A stretch of 64,000 bases of DNA, taken from Toxotes chatareus (taxonomy: Eukaryota; Chordata; Actinopteri; Toxotidae). The notes below the pieces were generated by a model. It did not search any database and was not told the origin of the DNA. It saw only the letters and a program-made list of their open reading frames with translations. Positions 1 through 12,248 of this stretch are shown one piece after another. The DNA is taken from assembly GCA_016801885.1 (NCBI GenBank), contig CM028902.1:23899580-23963579 (forward strand), written 5' to 3'. Each line of letters begins with the position of its first letter. Positions within the stretch are counted from its first letter, which is position 1. The position numbers and the translations under genes were made by a program.

Positions 1-343
1 TTGTTATGCTTAACCTGACCCGGTCTTAGCCCAACTCAGAGCAGTTATCTCTGAATACTGCCAAACCGTAAAATATACAATGTCGTTGTCATAGAGGACT
101 AGCTAGCTAGACAAGTAGCATTGTTAAAGCCATTTTTCTGTTTTGTTTTGTTTTTTCTTTACTGTAAACAGATCGAAGACTGTCTCCTGTTAATCTGTTT
201 AAAGTCCTAAATGTGTTTTATGGTGATTCCCGAGTTTGATAAGGAGCTGTGCAAGACAAATGGAGACGTTTTTAAAGAAGCTGGTCTTGATGTCCTCTGT
301 AAACAGTGAGTGAGCAGCGTTACTCGGGCTGTCAAAAGGAGAC
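1..343 (+). promoter_or_regulatory. gan: gan 5' flank and 5' UTR
   Basis: This stretch lies immediately upstream of the gan start codon and holds no other gene that I can see. It should contain the 5' UTR and perhaps the proximal promoter, because exon 1 begins in or before it. No clear TATA box or CpG-rich island is visible, so the real transcription start may lie left of the window. The first ATG of the gigaxonin frame, at 344, has G at -3, an acceptable initiation context. Confidence 0.4.
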
Positions 344-3300
344 ATGCCCGATTCCGGATCGAGTGAGCCTGGTTCCAAGGTCTCTGACCCGCAACATTCA
401 CAGAAACTACTCAGGGTCCTTCGCACCTTCTGGCAGGAGCAAAGTTTCCACGATGCACTGCTGGTGGTCGATGGAGAGGAGCTGCCTGTTCAGAAAAACA
501 TCCTTGCTGCTGCCAGCCCATATATCAGGTCAGTGAACATGTGCCCTGGTCTTGCACCACAGAGTCTGCCACTGCCCTGATATAATCTTGCATTTGTTTT
601 CTTTGGCTGGTGTTTCGGCGACATGGGTGTGTCCACTTTCACGCTGGCAAAGTTAACAACTGAGAATGATAAAAAACAGCTGCAGCTTTCCAGTTTTTTT
701 TATTGTCGTGCTCTCATATTAAGTTCATTATTTCCCGTCAGGACCAAGCTGAACTACAATCCTCCAAAGGAAGATGGGTCCACATACAGAATCGAGCTGC
801 AGGGGGTTACCATGGCCGTCATGAAACAGATCCTGGACTACATCTTCAGCGGTGAAGTGAGAGTGAAGGCTTTAAAAAGCGAAAAGAAACATGCTTAGAG
901 ATCTCTGTTTGGCCTGTATTGCCCCCCCCTACCCCCCTTCCCTTTTGTCTCAGTACCTGTGTGTATGTGTGTGTGTCCTCTACACACAGATCACTTTGAG
1001 TGAAGAGACCATCCAGGACACAGTGCAGGCGTCTGACCTGCTCCTCATGACCGACCTCAAATCCCTGTGCTGTCAGTTCTTAGAGAGCTGCATCACTGCA
1101 GAGAACTGCATCGGCATCCGGCTCTTCTCTCTGCTCTACCGCCTGTACCATGTGCATTATGTCGCCACCGAGTTCCTGCAGACGCATTTTTGTGATGTGG
1201 CGCTCACTGAGGAATTCAGGGAGCTGCCCCCGGACCGGCTCTGTGAGGTGCTCGCCATGGAAAAGCTGAATATTGGCAATGAAAAGCACGTGCTGGAGGC
1301 TGTGGTGCGATGGTTCGGGCATGACCCAGAGGATCGCAGGGTGGGTATCGCTCACCTCAGGTTCACTGAAGAGACGAGATAAGAGAGGTTAAAAAATGTA
1401 GACAGGTAACATTTGCAACCAGCAGCTGATCAGAAACATAATATTAGTTTTACTGAGTGAAATGTGTGTTCTGTATTTTATTTATTGCCGCTTATCTGGG
1501 TCCAGGTCTGGAACTGCCGCCCAGTCCTACAGCACCTCCCACAGGTGGTGGGCCCATGGGTGTTGGTCAGAGTGGGGCTCAAACCCACAACCCCAAGATA
1601 CTGAGTCTCGTGCTCTACCAACTGAGCTAACCAGGCGGCTGTTATATTTATATGTATATATATTTACTAGTCAAAGCCTTTTTTGCATGCCAAAAGGTAC
1701 AGCTCTTACCAGATATTTAATCCACTTTGAACAGTCAAGCTGTTCTAGATCATCACCAATTATTTTAAAATTAAAAGTAATTTTTCTTAAAAAAAAAAAA
1801 AAAAAAAAACTGCATCCAGGACTCTGTGTACATTTCTCCTAACTGGAGCCACAGAGGGACAGTTCCAGGAAATGTGGAAGTGGTTTGCCAGAGCAGCTCC
1901 ACTGCACCTCCAGCAGACATTCTGATTAGAGCTGGAGCCCAGAGGAGTCTAATCACATTGTTCCAGCTGAGATAGAAGTGTATGAGCTATGAGCTTTTAA
2001 TAATCAAGGCAAGACATTGCATGACGTCATAGAAGAAAAGTTAATAAAGGGTAGATCAGGATCGTGATTCACTCTCTCTTAGTAACCCAGGCAACTAATT
2101 GGTAGCTAGAATATTGTAAACTAAAAGGTTTATATTATTAGTAGGTTTTATCACCTTTTTATGTGATAGTACATTTTTAAATATACATGATTTCTAGCTT
2201 ACAATATCAGTGACATTGCAGCAGAAGTCAGCAGTTGGCTTTGGCCTTAAATAAACCCTGGATTTTAAGAGGTATTTCTGGATAAGCTCTTATAGATTCA
2301 TACCAATGCTCTGTCATGTTTGAACCCATTTAGTACAAATGGGGATCCAGCAGTTTCTGTTCAGTTGTGCGCAGTAAGACAATCATCAGGTCTGTATTTA
2401 TTTTTGTCAAAGGTACTTTATCAGTGTGAGGTAACTCGGTGTTCTCAGATCCATCTGCCCATTAAACTGCTCCACTACACAATGATTATGAAAGTCTGGC
2501 AGTAATTAATGTGGAATCTAATTACTGAAGTTTGGATGAAACAAAAGGAAACCAAAGTTTACGTGGAACTATGGAAAAAACACAGAAGAAACCGTTTTTT
2601 AAAGAATGGGTGTCATATAGAAACATGTTAACATTCATTAATAAACGTTCGTCATTAATCATCTTAATAATCTAAGTTTTTGTTAATTCATTAGATTGTT
2701 ACAGCTACACTAATCAATATTTTTATACTAACAATGGGTTGACTGAGTGATATGAAAGGTGTCGCTGGCAGTGGTTGTGGAAACGGGCAACTTCTTACAA
2801 CGTGTTCACTAAATTGACTTTATAAGGTGCTGAAGTATCAGTGGTGTGTTTATAACTTGTTCTCATGCTCACACGTAGTCAAAAAAGTGAATTAATTCTT
2901 CTCTAAGTGCTTTAACCTTTTGTTTGTTCCATAAAACCACAAACTGTGAGTCTAATTCCATCTGTGTTTGTAGGTGCACATGAAAGAAGTGATGTCTGCT
3001 GTATGGCTGCAGGGCCTGGACGTGAACTACCTGAGAGAGCAGGTAGAGACCCTGTAAACATTTAAACTTTATAGTACCATCAGTAGTGTAATAACAAAAC
3101 CTGTGCAATGACGTGAATGGCCACACAGTTTGACATTATATTTGCTGTTTTTGAGGCAAAAACTCTTCTTGGCTAACTCAGTCGCTAACTTTGGAGTGTG
3201 TTCCATGGTATCCCATCAGGCCATGGGGGAGCCACTGATGAGGGAGGTGATCAGAGAGTACTGTCAGCCGGTGCTGGGGGATGGTCAGCTGCAGGGTGAG

Positions 3301-6300
3301 GCTTTGCTCGCCGCCTTCAAACCCAGAGGTTACTCTGAGTGTGTTGTCATTGCTGGAGGAGAGGACCGCAAGTGAGTCCGCTGTCTTTGTTTCTGTCGTT
3401 TATATTTCTTTTATTCTACAGTTTATGTTTCTCTATCGTCACTATGATCAGAATCTTTGAGCTTCAGTGGAGAGCTTTGATGCCCGCTACCTCCAACAAA
3501 CTCTTCCAGCTGACTCCACTGGAATGTTTTGGGGAAAACATTAAGTATATTAGATTTACAGATATTTTGTGGCATGAAAATATGTAAATTGAGGACATCA
3601 AGTATCAGCTTGAACCGTAGTTTCTGTGCAGTAATTTTCTGTGATATGTGAATGACGTCAAAGACAGCTAAGGCCCTCAGTGGCTGAAAATAAGGGTATT
3701 TTAGAGTGAAAAGTGTTCACGGCCAAGAGGTTAAATTAGTGCTGAGTTCACACAGTCAACTCACATCCTGTCTGGTCTGGTGGTTTTCATCCTGTACAGA
3801 ACCAGGAAGCCGACCGCTGCGACGCGCTGCATGTGTCCACTGTACGACACCAACAGACAGGCCTGGATCGAGCTGCAGCCAATGAGCGTCGCCCGCCTCG
3901 GCCACGGGGTGGTTGCTGCCGGTCAGTGCTGGGTTTAAGCCAGGGAATTCACGTAACTCGTGTCATGAATTAGGTAGAACTTGCGAGAATCCCTTTCCAA
4001 CAGAACAGCAAACGGCGGGCCCAGAAAATATGTGAGTCAGTAATGATATTGTGTTTCCTGTCTGTTAGAGGGTTTTCTGTTTGTGATGGGCGGGACAGAC
4101 GAATGCAACGTTGTCCTGGACAGTGGAGAGAAATATGACCCCGACGCCAACACCTGGAGTCCCATACCTCCGATGCTTCAGGTACACACTTCTCCTGAGG
4201 TTTCAGCAGCAAGGAGTATTCCTCCATTATGAGCATGTAAACAGGAGGCACTGATCTGTGTAATGAATTCTTTATGTTGAACTTATCACCATTTTCCTAC
4301 ATTTTACTCTAAAGTTAAATCCCATTCAGTCTTTCTATCAAACAAACACTGAAAAGCTTTGATAAGTAATGATTTCCACTGTTGAAGCAGGATTTAGAAA
4401 CACACTGTTGCAGCCATGTTACAGTATACGCCATATGACTTTACTTCTTTTTAACATTACGACCACTAGGTGGTGTCAGCAGCGCTGCGATGCAAGTTCA
4501 GTTTCAGCCCCAGTTGCCAGTACAGGAAGATCTGAAACCAGCTCACCTGCTCACACCTGCTTTACAGAGAGAAGTGGTGTGATTCACATTATATGTCGAC
4601 CAATCAGACATATCAACATATCATTCATCCATCAGTTCCACCGGCTTATTTTTTTTTAAATCATTGCGTGGGGGCTGAGAGCAGTTCCAGTTCATATTGG
4701 GCAAGAGGCGGCGTACACCCTGGATGGGTCGACAGTGAATCACAGGGCTGACACATAGAGACAGACATCCATTCAGAACACTTCAGAGTTGCCAGTAATC
4801 CTTATCTGCCAGCCTGCCAGCATGTTTGAACCCAAAACCGTGAGGTGACAGAGCAAACCACTGTGCTTCCTATGTTATTCATAAAGTTGGTATTTAGATA
4901 GATAAGAATATCAGACTAAAGTAATGTAAATAAAGCAGTAGCATTACCACCACGTGAATTCATAAAAGCAAAGCAAGGCTGATAAAAGGGAGAAACAAGG
5001 ACTCTTTAAGCAACTGTTAGGTCTAAACAGAAGGAAAAAAAAGAAAAAAGACATGACAATAAAAGAAAAGAAACTGGTCACCAATGAGAAATGTGACTTG
5101 AGACATGTGACTCACTTACATGGCCTCCGTGAAAATAAATATATGCGTGTACACGTCCACGTATGCTGTGTGTGTTCACATACAAATACCCCCCAACATA
5201 TATGCACATGGAGTACACAGGAAAGGCCTGAAAATGTGTCTGCCTGGTGAGAAGAGATCATTTATCAGTGAATGGTCTCTGTCACTTCCACAAACTATCA
5301 GACGACCCTCTTAATATAAAACTAATTTGATGTAACTTAACAAAGGTTTAGAGTAAAGGGGGTCTGTTTATTTTCAACTAAACAAAACAAGTTGCAGATG
5401 ATTTGATAGAAACTGAGATACTTTATGAAACTTTATGTTTCAGATGCATCCAACCACAAACCAGGCAAAACAAAACAAACAGAAGGACATCAGAATACCT
5501 ACAACATATGTCACAGACAGGTCGATGTTCTTACAATCCTTTATAACCTGACCTTAGTTGAATGATAGCGTGAACCTGATGCAAGCACTCGTCCCAGACC
5601 TCATCCGCTATTTCAAAAAGTAAATCAACCTCCCATAGCATTTTAATAGTACAGATAGGAGATAGGATTTGGGTGCATAAGACTGGATTGGAACGCAGTG
5701 TTGGAAAGATGAAAATATGTTATTGATTTATAAGCCTCTAAGTGTTTTTATGCCATAAACATGTCAAGAGGAAAATGTTCCATCGATAAAAGAAGGGTGG
5801 AATGACAGATTTACTGCTCTTGGAGGTAGAACGGGGGGGCTGAAGGCCAAGATTTCATTTCCAAATCCTTAATGTTGAATCAAGTATCACATTTCTTGAA
5901 TAGGGAGAGAGTCGTGAGAGAGGCTCCTGGGAGTGTGAGGGGGAGCAGACAGAGGGGCACGTCTCGAGGAAGATGTTTCCTCCACATGAAATCGGACTGG
6001 ATCATTCTTAAGTTCCAGGACCTGCAGCGAAAACCCATCGGCATGGCTAAACCACCTAGAGATTTAGTCTCTGGAGAAATGTCTTTCAGTCGTCTTCTTC
6101 TCATCTGTCTCCTTCTTATTGAGAATTAATTCAGTTAGCAGTTAAAAACATCCTGTGTCCACTGTGCGCAGGCTCGTCAGAACTTTGGTGTGGTGGAGCT
6201 GGACGGTCTGATCTACGTTCTCGGAGGAGAGAACGACGAAACGGAGCTGATCACTGTTGAAGTGTTTGACCCTCACTTCAATACCTGGAAGATGCAGACC

Positions 6301-9300
6301 AGTATGACCATGATCCGCAAGGTGACAACACACATTTGTGTCATATTCACAGGATAGTAGCACATGTACCACCTAAGATGAGTGGGACCCATTAATGTCA
6401 CGATACAGTACTGAACTTAACCCTAAATATTCAAAGTACATTTAGCTTTTTTTCTCAACTGTCGCCAGATCTGAGTATGTTTTAATGTACAGAGTGACAT
6501 GAGTTTAACAAACACTGGTGTATCAGCCTGCTGCATCGGGAACAACCTGCCTCAGCCTCCAGTCTGGTTGGGTGAAGGTGTAGCTCACTTCAACCTCTGC
6601 ATTACCATATTCAGCTGCTAGTAAACAAACTGTAGCTGGTGCTGAATGTCCACTGTTTACTGCTGACCTGACTCTGCAGCATCCAGCACACCTGACTTCT
6701 TCAACACACTCCTGTTCTTCTGGGCTGTATCTCCCTCTGAAAACACACGAGCCGTGGTCACTCGTCCAGAGTGAGACGCCTGGACAGCTGTTAGCTAGAT
6801 TGCTAGAAGTCGAGCTACACACTCGGGCTCGGTGACATCTTTGCTCAGTAGAGGTCGTCTTATAATTTTATTCAGCGTTGTAGTGAAAAATGTTGTTGTC
6901 TTTAAAATGAAATGTACCCGTAAGGTTTTGGTGTCGCTGTCGCTCGAGTAATTGTTTCACTGCTAAACTAAACTCATCCTTTTAAACCCACACGAAGACC
7001 AGAAAAATGCATTAGATCACCAGCTTGAACTGGGCTTTTCTCTCCTTTTATGGTTGTTGCCTAACACTCGCTTACCAATCTGTCTGTAATGATCTTACAG
7101 TATGGGCCCAGGGCCGTGACAACCCTTGCTCAGACTTGTCCTTAAATTAGACAGAACTAAGACCAAGTGATTCGTTTCTCTTTTACAGTGATTCTCTGTC
7201 CACATTCTGTGTCTGTTTCCTCCCTCAGGTCGGCTGCTATGCCTCCATGAATAAGAAAATCTATGCAATAGGTGGGGGCTCCTACGGTAAACTGTTTGAC
7301 TCTGTTGAATGCTTTGACCCAAAGACCCAGCAGTGGACTGGCCTCTGCCCTCTGAAAGAGAGAAGGTAAATACAACCACCGGTTGCGTGAGCCGTCGTGA
7401 TCTGAGCAGGATTAAAGAAAGAGGAACTGTGACTCGATCAGCTGACGTGCAGACGGGTGACAAATTAAAAGAAAAAGCAACTTAAACCGCCTGAGTCAGG
7501 TGACGGGCCACCACATCCTGCCAGAGCGGCTTCAGTGTGTGACTCTGCACCGATTCTGATGGCGGTGGAGAGAACTGAACGTCTAACGAGTTGGTCCAAA
7601 ATCTCCCATTTGTGTTCAGCTGGGTTGGGATCTGCTGACCGTGAAGGCCACAGCACATGATTCACGTCAGTTTCATACTCGTCACACCACTCGGCGAGCC
7701 CTCGGGGGGGTTTGCGGGCGGGGACGTTGTCATCCTGTTTCTCCACAAATTTTTCAGGTTTTTCCTTTAATTTGTCACCCGTGCGTACACGTCAGCATTT
7801 CTGTTTGTCGTGTCATTCTCTTGTTATCTTCGTTTTTTCTTCTTCGTCTTACCATTGAAAATGTTTTTGTCATGTTACACACATTTGATGTGTAATTCCA
7901 ACATTAAACTTCAATCAGCAATCCTTAACTTGGAACATATTTATATTGGAAACGCTCCATGGTCATTGCTACCCTTCCGGAAGTGTCGGTTTTGGTTTCG
8001 GTTTGAGTTCCCTCTAATAACACTACAGTCATACTGACACACCAAAATTTTGCAGAATGATGAATTTGCTATTATGGAGGTTGATGACTCACAATATGTG
8101 CATGTTTTAGTCACAGGAGAACCTGTGATCTTAAGGTCTGAAGACACATTCAGGCGGACAGTCTTTAAGTTTAGACATGTCCTGACTAATAGTTTCATAC
8201 CTTTCATGTGAGGGGTGGGCAACGTGGCAGTACATACAGTGTGACAATACACATTTTTCAACAGTCAGATATTTTACTATACCACTTAAACTGTGGTGCT
8301 GCTTTAATATCTGTGGTTGTATTAGGTCAGTGTGAGTAATGTTGTAAAGAAAGTATCTTGATTTTCTGGATCAGTCAGTAGCAGACACACCGGTCTGGTT
8401 ATTTCATCCATGAACAGTTTTCTAAGTTAGTTTTTCAGTAAACGTATTCACTCAGTTTGTTCATGTTTTGTATATGTTTAGTCTGTTATATATCGACATG
8501 GCTAAGCGACGTTACTGTCTCCGAAAATTCCCTGTGGTTTTCCTGTCAGGTTTGGATCGGTGGCGTGTGGCGTTGGCCAGGAGCTCTACGTGTTTGGTGG
8601 AGTTAGAAGCCAAGAGCCTGACAACCCGGAGCAAAGGCAAATGACGACCTGCAAATCTGAGTTCTACCACGATGAGATGAGGAGGTCGGTATGGAATTAC
8701 TGCCTCTGAAAGTTTTTTTTTTTTTAAAGTTGATGTGTACGAATTGGCTAACTGTCGAATTCATACTCCAAACAACAGATGGCTGCAACACAGGTTTATA
8801 GCCTGTTATATACTCAGTTACTCAGTTAGCATACTCACAATAGATATCTTTGCAACACCGATGTACACAGATGTCTTTGACATAATGTCAAAACTGTTAT
8901 CTCTGCACTTTATGTTGATGATCTTAGTTCATTTTTGAATGTTTTAAACTAAAATACTTCCGTATTGCCCCTTTAATGCAGTTTTTTGTTGCAGTTTTTG
9001 AGAGAAATGTGTTTTGTTTTTCAGTAATGGTCTTTGATACCTGTATTTGTTTTGGTATGACGGGTGTAGGTGGATGTTCCTCGATGACCAGAGCTTGTGT
9101 ATCCAGACCAGCTCGTCCTTCGTCTACGGTGCTGTGCCCATTGGAGCCAACATCTATGTCGTGGGAGACCTTGACACAGGTCAGTAAAAGAAAACCAGGC
9201 AAAACAACAGAGCTTTGATGGAGTTACATCAGCAGCAGTATTTGAATGTGCATGGTTGGTGTTTCCTGTGTGCACAGGTACAAACTTTGACTACATCCGG

Positions 9301-9450
9301 GAGTTTCGCCGCAGCACGGGGACGTGGCATCGCACCAAGCCCATGTTATCCAGCGACCTCTCCAAAACAGCCTGTGCTGCCCTGCGCATCGCCAACTGTC
9401 GGCTGTTCCGCCTGCAGCTGAGCCAGGGCATGTTCAGAATCAGAGTCTGA
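344..9450 (+). CDS. gan: gigaxonin (KLHL16), BTB-BACK-Kelch CUL3 adaptor, complete, 12 coding exons
   Basis: Exons by GT-AG junctions and frame: 344-528, 742-856, 990-1340, 2974-3042, 3220-3371, 3800-3921, 4069-4181, 6172-6321, 7229-7365, 8550-8684, 9070-9179, 9278-9450. They sum to 1812 nt (603 aa plus TGA); human gigaxonin is 597 aa, and most of the excess is a six-residue longer N-terminus. The BTB domain is near residues 35-105 (exons 1-2, with EELPVQKNILAAASPYIR), BACK near 140-242 (exon 3, with FLESCITAENCIGIR), and Kelch repeats from about 280 to 595 with double-glycine motifs such as MGGTDE, LGGEND and FGGVRS. The C-terminus LFRLQL..GMFRIRV is typical of the family. By family knowledge it bridges CUL3-RBX1 ligase to intermediate-filament proteins and tubulin-folding factors in the cytoplasm; loss in humans causes giant axonal neuropathy. 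No frame disruption is seen. Start 344 is preferred because the family N-terminus VSDPQH follows in frame. Confidence 0.95.
1341..2973 (+). other. gan: gan intron 3
   Basis: A 1.6-kb intron between the BACK-coding exon and exon 4. It holds the SINE at 1484-1640, a run of about 20 A near 1790-1809, and otherwise AT-rich DNA with no open frame of note. One TGACGTCA palindrome lies at 2022-2029. I see no further gene. Confidence 0.7.
1484..1640 (-). mobile_element. tRNA-Lys-like SINE, minus strand, in gan intron 3
   Basis: Read on the minus strand, 1640 down to about 1564 folds like a tRNA head. It has an A box (TAGCTCAGTTGG, complement of 1618-1629) and a B box (GGTTTGAGCCC, complement of 1575-1585), and resembles tRNA-Lys most. 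The body continues to about 1484 and ends near GATAAGCGGC, like the 3' end of RTE-type fish retroelements, followed by an AT-rich tail. Polymerase III boxes plus a non-tRNA tail define a SINE. The B box has T where the consensus has C, and the acceptor arms pair poorly, so this is not a working tRNA gene. Confidence 0.75.
3043..3219 (+). other. gan: gan intron 4, 177 bp, likely extra intron relative to mammals
   Basis: The donor is CAG|GTAGAG and the acceptor CATCAG|GCC, phase 0, between residues reading REQ and AMGEPL. Reading through would meet TAA at 3055-3057, so splicing is required. From memory, human GAN has 11 exons and is continuous here (REQMLNEPL), while the other ten junctions map onto human ones after correcting for length. 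This suggests an intron gained in fish or lost in tetrapods. Confidence 0.65.
4182..6171 (+). other. gan: gan intron 7 with an interspersed repeat at about 4665-4815
   Basis: A 2-kb intron between Kelch-coding exons. The piece 4665-4815 (containing GGCGTACACCCTGGATGG and ATCACAGGGCTGACACATAG) matches a repeat that I recognise as very common in teleost genomes, likely the 3' part of a retroelement; it is old and diverged. The remainder is AT-rich, with small open frames I judge accidental. Confidence 0.55.
6322..7228 (+). other. gan: gan intron 8, no recognised element
   Basis: About 0.9 kb. A minus-strand open frame of 99 codons at 6523-6822 resembles no family I know and has no splice or promoter support. 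I see only non-coding sequence here. Confidence 0.5.
7454..7781 (-). mobile_element. short Tc1/mariner-type element with inverted repeats, in gan intron 9
   Basis: Positions 7454-7476 and 7759-7781 are inverted repeats matching at 22 of 23 bases, with core GGGTGACAAATTAAA. They resemble the ends of a Tc1-like transposon common in fish. Between them, on the minus strand, lies the tail of a transposase gene. At 328 bp between the outer repeat edges, the copy is an internally deleted, non-autonomous derivative. It sits inside gan intron 9 in opposite orientation to the gene and touches no exon. Confidence 0.75.
7480..7700 (-). pseudogene. Tc1-like transposase C-terminal fragment
   Basis: The minus strand reads WPSRSADPNPAEHKWEILDQ, which matches the DDE-domain segment of Tc1/mariner transposases around the third catalytic acid (usual form DLNPIEHLWEIL). 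The acid in NPAEH is retained. A degraded tail ending CGGPSP follows, matching the usual ARGGPTPY. The upstream catalytic domain and the DNA-binding region are absent, so this is a dead fragment. Confidence 0.75.
7782..8549 (+). other. gan: rest of gan intron 9
   Basis: AT-rich intron sequence after the Tc1-like element. Open frames on both strands are short and resemble nothing known. No further element recognised. Confidence 0.5.
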
Positions 9451-10372
9451 CGTCCGGACGCCAGCTCGCGACCCCGCGTTCGCTCCATACCGCTCCACTT
9501 TTGCACACTGGTACTTTCTATTTGTCGTAGGTCTGGATTTAGGAAATTTATGAACACTCAAGTATTATAATCGCTAGATGTCGCGGATTGTGAATTTCTG
9601 TTCAGGGGTTTATACTCAAGGCCCTGCTGTATGAGTTCACAGAACAAACGTTCATCTAAACACATTTTTAACACTGTGGGTTTTATTAACCTAAGTTTTT
9701 TTTTTTTTTTTAATGTGGATTTAGAGGGATTTGATTTTTTTTTTCTGACTTTTATTTTATTGGACATTCCTCATTTGAAATGTTTACTGGTTATCTGCTG
9801 CTTGCTGAGGGATTTCACTTTTTCTTAATTCATCATGCTACAAACACACTTGATAAATTAACTGCAGCATTTTTACTTGAGGAATCATGATGCACATTTT
9901 AGAGGACACTAAAATGTAAAAATGCAGATCGCACCTTCTGCGTTTTCGGATCATTATGTAATTCGGTGGTGTATTGTTCACCTCTCCGGCCAAATTTAAG
10001 CAACACAAACATTTGCCCTGATACCTGCAGCAGCTGCGGAGGGTGTTATATAAATCTTAAGTGGGAAGTCAGCCCCCCAGAGAGCACGGGGACGCTTTGC
10101 AGCAGTCACGTGGGGGAGAAATCCTTTCTCTTCTGCTTCCAGCCTCGGTATATACCAGAATGCAATGCAAACACAAGACAAGGCATTTTGAGTAAAGTCC
10201 CCAACACACTCACAGTGACATGAGCTCATGAGTTTCAATGCATATTACACTGTTCGACATAGCTCTAATAAAATCTTGGTCGCAGTCTGTGTTACACTGT
10301 ACAGAATCAGTTTTGGGCTGGCAGACTGTGCTGTGATTTAGTGGTGAATCTTAGTGCTTCAATGTAAATAAA
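9451..10372 (+). terminator. gan: gan 3' UTR with candidate polyadenylation signals
   Basis: This follows the gan TGA at 9448-9450. AATAAA occurs at 10267-10272 and again at 10367-10372, giving a 3' UTR of roughly 0.8-0.95 kb if either is used. Long T runs near 9698-9712 and 9736-9745 sit inside it. Which signal is used cannot be decided from sequence alone. Confidence 0.55.
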
Positions 10373-10974
10373 CAGTCAACGTGTCTTTTAGCCATGACCG
10401 CGATCGTTCCCCAACTTTAACCAAGGACTTATTATTTTTTTATCATGACACTGAGAGCCCCCTAACCTTAAGCTTCCCCTAACCAAACCTTAACTATCAG
10501 ATTAGGAAAATTAAGAACAGTGGCAGCTGATATATGTTGTACTGGAGGGTAATTAAAAATGGCGTATGGACAGTGTAGAAACTCAAGCGGAGGAAATGTA
10601 GGTAGATTATAAAGTAAACCGCAAAATAATCCCAGCATGCATTGCCCAGACTGATCATCTGTGCATGAAATGGAGGATGATCTGTGGGAGGATTTCTCAT
10701 AAAAATCATGAGGGACCGTCAGTAAAATTTTCACTGAGTAACGTAGTGACTGTATCTGCAGCATCTCCTTCACTGAGAACACGAACCTGGACGCACAACT
10801 TCCACGAGCTCACTGAATGTTCACTGACCAAATCTTTGCACGTTGGAGCACAAGCGCCTTACTCGATTGTCAGTTGTTATTATTGTCCAAGCTGTCTGGA
10901 CTCAGCCTGTTCAGAAATAGACGTCACCTTAAGTGACACTCTTTGAGTTGTTGGATGTGCTGCTGCCGCCTCCG

Positions 10975-10987
10975 TGACCTCTGACCT
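10975..10987 (-). promoter_or_regulatory. perfect DR1 nuclear-receptor motif
   Basis: The plus strand reads TGACCTCTGACCT, that is two AGGTCA half-sites in direct repeat with one spacer base on the minus strand. This is the classical RXR-PPAR/HNF4/COUP-TF arrangement. Function is inferred only from the motif. Confidence 0.35.
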
Positions 10988-12185
10988 GGCTTTCCAGTCA
11001 GCACAGTTTTGGCATCCCTTGACCCCATTTGTTCTGTGTGAGTTACAGCTGCTGCTGTCTGTCCTCAGCTCACATCACATCAAAGACATCTGCAGTGTTG
11101 AACCTGAGGCCTGACCAGAAATTACCAGAGCAGTGTAGTCTCTAAATAGTAAAAGTCCATGTTCTTGCTAGAATGGAAAAGTAATTCGACACAAAAACAC
11201 AAACTAATCATATAAATTGTGAACAAATACTGTATATTCATGTGTTCATGTGCGGAAAACTGAGTGTAAGCAAACACTTCTAAATATTAAACACACAATT
11301 TGGGATCCAAATCCAAACAAACCCACTGCCAGGACTTTATAACTCTCAAATGTAGAGAGACATCATCTTGTTGCACCAGCTGAACCTCTGTTTGATCCTC
11401 GGAGTCAACATTAGCTAACACACTGAACTCGCCACCATTTCTGCTGAGGCTGCAGCTTTACTAAACACTCACAGTAAAGTTTATCATGAAATGCTTATTT
11501 TACTGTTTGCAGAGAATCACGTTCCTTCTTGTGCCTCATGCGGGGAGAAGGGAGCCATTACTGGCTAATAATGGCTAGCTAGTAATTAGCGGCTGCTAAC
11601 AGCAGCTAAGAGACCTGCAATAGACTGTTCACTTGAAATAGAGAAAGTACTGTATGCTGTCACGTGTAAACTAGCTGCCTCGCTGTTTCTCTCTATCTAA
11701 CCCTGTGGAGTTTTTTCCACCACTACTGCTGATGGAGCAATGTTTGTCCAAATGGATCCCTGGTTTGTTTGTATTGCCACTAATTTTGTTAATGTGTAGC
11801 ATTGCTCCCGTGAAGGCAGGAAAAAAAAAAAACAAATGCAGCATAAAATCACATGTAATCGCTCATTTATTCCGAATAATGGCATCTGTATAGCACAGAA
11901 ACGAGCCAAGTTAGTGTCATCGTAAATCTAAAGAGACGCGGTCTGTCACAAAAAATGTGAACCCTGTATAAATATAGAGGACAGTTTTCCACTGGCTCTT
12001 CTGTCTTTAGTCCTCACCATTTTATCCCTGTTGACATGCAGCAGGCTGAAGACCTTTTAATACATGGACAAACATTAGGTTGGACTTAAGACTACATTGG
12101 TTTAAATTGTTTACAGATTGGCAGTTTAATTTTTAAGCTTTGCCTTCACAGTTTCAGATTTAAAAAAAAAAAACAACCTTCAGGG

Positions 12186-12248
12186 ACAATTTAAACATCA
12201 AAACATAGAGAGAGGACATGTTTCTCTGTGCTTTGATGTTTAAATTGT
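12186..12248. repeat. 63-nt inverted repeat (25-bp stem, 13-nt loop)
   Basis: The arms 12186-12210 and 12224-12248 are reverse complements at 23 of 25 positions, with core ACAATTTAAACATCAAA. The size suits a small foldback transposon relic or a small-RNA precursor-like hairpin. A run of A (12163-12173) lies just upstream. I do not recognise a known microRNA seed. Confidence 0.6.

Noticed and set aside
306..536. Alternative frame and start upstream of gan exon 1
   Set aside because: The other frame gives no BTB sequence; the frame from 344 matches gigaxonin throughout.
1564..1640. Functional tRNA-Lys gene on the minus strand
   Set aside because: The acceptor stem pairs poorly, the B box is altered and a SINE body follows directly.
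6523..6822. Minus-strand 99-codon open frame in gan intron 8 as a nested gene
   Set aside because: No recognisable domain, no start context, no polyadenylation signal nearby.
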